From Hyphomicrobiales bacterium (GTDB taxonomy: Bacteria; Pseudomonadota; Alphaproteobacteria; Rhizobiales; OSC116), in assembly GCA_013214985.1 (NCBI GenBank), contig JABSRY010000161.1, positions 1-6,107 of the forward strand: a stretch of DNA of 6,107 nt. The letters are read 5' to 3'. How positions within the stretch are numbered: position 1 is the first letter of the stretch; every line of letters starts with the position of its first letter. Shown piece after piece: positions 4,196-6,107 of this stretch. A program made the translations under genes and the position numbers. Under the pieces are notes generated by a model. That model had not been told where the DNA came from and ran no database searches. It was given only the letters and a program-made list of their open reading frames with translations.

Positions 4196-6107
4196 TTATT
4201 TTGTAGCAGTACCAAATAAATTGTTTAATAGGTTCTGCGGGTCTAACGGATCTTTAGTTTTTGCATCATCTGGCTTAACATCATTAGATGTTTTGTCAGC
4301 GGGTTTTAAGCCTAAAAGCCCGCCAATTTGATTGACTACATTTTCATCGAGTAAATTGCCGACTTTCTCACCCAATTGTTGTTTAACAATATTCACGACT
4401 TTATCGGTCACCTTTTTTGTAGCGTCGGCACGTATTTTTTTAAGCATGCTGCTATTTTCAAGTGCGTATGTATAGTCAATATCGATTTTTGGGTTTGCCC
4501 AATCGCCCGATATAAGCACGGGTACCGTCATCCGTTCAGACGTGCCGTCATTAACTTTGCGCAACAATTTAGGCACAATGCGATATTTGAGGCTTTTTTT
4601 ACCAAGGTCAACATTGCCTTCGCCACGAATAATAATATTTTCTGAGGCGATTTCTAAATCCTTATTATTTAGAACCCCTTGATTAATAACATAACTAAAT
4701 GTGGCTTTTACAAATTTTGTTTGTTTGTCGGTGCCAACACCTTGGTTAAAATTGCCCGCCATTTTATCTTTTAATTGTTTGCCAAACACACTTTTACTTG
4801 CCTTAAGCGCAAATTGTGCAATTTTTTCAGGGCTATTAAGTGAAAGGTCAATATTGGCAATTTCGGGTGCGAGTGCATCGGCAAAAGCAATGCCTTTAAT
4901 TACTCCGTCTAACATCTCTATATTGCCGCTACCTTTTAGGTTATTCATAAAGTCTGCTACAGAGTTGCCACGGGTTGTAAGGGTGGTCTTAAGGTTGGTC
5001 GTCGCTTCTAACTTGTCGCTAATATCAAACTCTTTAAGCGTGTCTCCAATATTTATATTGGTAAGTTTTAGGCTAGAACTTATATTAAGGCCAGATTTGT
5101 TACCACTCACGCTGGCAACCGAGCCACCAAAAACATTGACCTTAAGCGGGATTGTTGCAGTAGATTTGCGAATGGTAATGCGCGTAATCAATTGATCTGC
5201 AATAATATTTTTATAACTGAATTTGCCAACATCAAGGTCTATATTGCTGTTGATTTTTGATAAAAAGCCCAGTTTTATAGGCTTGGTGCTCCATGAATTT
5301 GAACTAATCTCTTCGTCACTTGTCACAATAATGCGGTTATAATTGATTTGATTTGCCGAAATTTTACCGTAAATATCTGGCACATCACCATTTGCAATGG
5401 TTAGGTTAGCATTAAAAACGCTATCATAGGCCGTCAAAGCTAAGTTGGTCAGCTGATAAGTATCACCAGATATTTTAAGCCCACTGTTCAAATTAAAAGC
5501 ACTGTCGTTAACATCCGAAAGGTGAATGTCTAACCAATTGCTTAATTTGTGAATGCTTTCACTATTGGCCATGGCATTACCGTTAAATATAAGCCTGTCT
5601 GCATTGCGAATATTGCCCGCTAACTCGGCGTTAAACAGGGTTGAGTTTATTTTTAACGCGAGTTTGGTATCTTGAGCATTGACAAAATTCTCTATATTAA
5701 ATTGGTCCAAATTGAAGTTTATTTTTTGTTTTTGCCACATCACATTACCATCTAAGCTAATGTTTTTATTTTGATCGGCCAAATTAATATCCAAATTAAT
5801 GCCTTCAATAAGCTGCGAAACATTTTTTTGAGCATCTTCATAAGAAACACGGCTATTGGTAATGCTGAAATCTTCAATGGTTAAGTTTGCCAAATCAAAC
5901 GCATCCGCTGCACTTTGTTGGTCGGAAGCATTGCCTGTGTCGTTTACAGAATTTTCTATCAAACTGCCCAATGGGTCGTTATTTTGTGCGCTTGGTCGCG
6001 TATCGGCATTTGCTTGCCAATTATTGTTGCCATTAGGGTCGACTATAAGGTTAATATCAGCGCCAATAAGCGATAATTTATTAATATTTATCTGCCCGCT
6101 TAACAGC
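4196..6107 (-). CDS. AsmA family outer-membrane biogenesis protein (N terminus outside window)
   Basis: The frame is open from the right edge of the window to TAA at 4196, giving 636 visible residues; the start and the expected N-terminal membrane anchor lie beyond 6107. The first visible residues, LSGQININKLSLIGADINLIVDPNGNNNW, match the repeating pattern of AsmA proteins. Long alternating polar and hydrophobic beta-strand repeats follow. The AsmA C-terminal region is recognisable from about visible residue 390 (GSGNIEMLDGVIKGIAFAD) through VPVLISGDWANPKIDIDY near 528-545. A charged, probably helical tail ends in an Asp/Lys-rich linker. Family members are anchored in the inner membrane and face the periplasm. 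They are linked to outer-membrane assembly, and the wider AsmA/TamB-like group to phospholipid transport across the envelope. A TTG at 5971 could be mistaken for a start, but coding sequence clearly continues upstream. The downstream regulator is 100 nt away, so co-transcription is possible but unproven. AsmA proteins diverge fast, so the exact subfamily is unsure. Confidence 0.9.
   Translation of the reverse strand, partial: LLSGQININKLSLIGADINLIVDPNGNNNWQANADTRPSAQNNDPLGSLIENSVNDTGNASDQQSAADAFDLANLTIEDFSITNSRVSYEDAQKNVSQLIEGINLDINLADQNKNISLDGNVMWQKQKINFNLDQFNIENFVNAQDTKLALKINSTLFNAELAGNIRNADRLIFNGNAMANSESIHKLSNWLDIHLSDVNDSAFNLNSGLKISGDTYQLTNLALTAYDSVFNANLTIANGDVPDIYGKISANQINYNRIIVTSDEEISSNSWSTKPIKLGFLSKINSNIDLDVGKFSYKNIIADQLITRITIRKSTATIPLKVNVFGGSVASVSGNKSGLNISSSLKLTNINIGDTLKEFDISDKLEATTNLKTTLTTRGNSVADFMNNLKGSGNIEMLDGVIKGIAFADALAPEIANIDLSLNSPEKIAQFALKASKSVFGKQLKDKMAGNFNQGVGTDKQTKFVKATFSYVINQGVLNNKDLEIASENIIIRGEGNVDLGKKSLKYRIVPKLLRKVNDGTSERMTVPVLISGDWANPKIDIDYTYALENSSMLKKIRADATKKVTDKVVNIVKQQLGEKVGNLLDENVVNQIGGLLGLKPADKTSNDVKPDDAKTKDPLDPQNLLNNLFGTATK

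Noticed and set aside
4701..5195. Plus-strand open frame opposite the AsmA gene, and similar antisense frames at 650-847, 1984-2235, 2921-3247 and 4376-4645
   Set aside because: All lie opposite recognisable genes, show no family motifs and lack convincing ribosome sites. They are shadows of the real coding strand.
4196..5971. TTG at 5971 as the start of the AsmA gene
   Set aside because: The same frame continues without a stop to the edge of the window and encodes recognisable AsmA-type sequence, including the DPNGNNNW segment, so the gene is simply cut by the window edge.
1..6107. CRISPR arrays, insertion sequences, prophage remnants, tRNA or rRNA genes, CtrA-type TTAA-N7-TTAA sites in the gaps
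   Set aside because: I looked for regularly spaced repeats, terminal inverted repeats, transposase motifs, tRNA-like cloverleaf segments and correctly spaced TTAA pairs between genes and found none that held up.

Overview
This is an AT-rich, gene-dense bacterial chromosomal segment. It looks like ordinary housekeeping and metabolic sequence, not a mobile island: I see no transposase, integrase, phage gene, CRISPR repeat, tRNA or rRNA. The protein set is an AsmA-type envelope protein, a Lrp/AsnC regulator, a soluble-type cytochrome b561 with the 'GHNPAGGAM' signature, a DAO-fold FAD oxidoreductase and a leucine-dehydrogenase-like enzyme. Together with the protein flavour, this suggests a low-GC proteobacterium, most likely an alphaproteobacterium. 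That placement is inference from family resemblance only.

Layout. The 3' end of an unrecognised membrane-anchored protein (1-138, plus strand) is followed by a 185-nt AT-rich gap. The gap carries two GTAA-N5-TTAC dyads exactly 21 bp apart and a candidate extended -10 promoter. Next is an amino-acid dehydrogenase of the Leu/Val/Glu/Phe family (324-1364, plus). A perfect 13-bp hairpin with T-runs on both strands (1384-1419) separates it from four genes that all run on the minus strand. Read in their own direction from the right edge, these are an AsmA family protein (6107 to 4196, N terminus outside the window), a Lrp/AsnC regulator (4095 to 3634), a cytochrome b561 (3417 to 2887) broken by one in-frame TGA, and a PuuB/OrdL-like FAD oxidoreductase (2788 to 1481) that starts at TTG.

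How the genes may work together. The dehydrogenase (oxidative deamination of branched-chain amino acids), the DAO-fold oxidoreductase (oxidation of an amine or amino acid) and the Lrp/AsnC regulator (a family that commonly senses amino acids) form a plausible amino-acid/amine catabolism neighbourhood. The phased dyads upstream of the dehydrogenase resemble the helically phased sites that Lrp-type octamers wrap. The regulator has its own near-perfect 17-bp palindrome over its predicted -10 box, which suits autoregulation. The cytochrome b561 and AsmA genes appear to be neighbours without a clear functional link. Each minus-strand gene has a gap of about 100-216 nt before it, so independent promoters are more likely than one tight operon.

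The most notable points are the TGA that exactly replaces a family-typical Trp codon in an otherwise intact cytochrome b561, and the regulatory architecture upstream of the dehydrogenase. I found no convincing evidence of an entirely new system.
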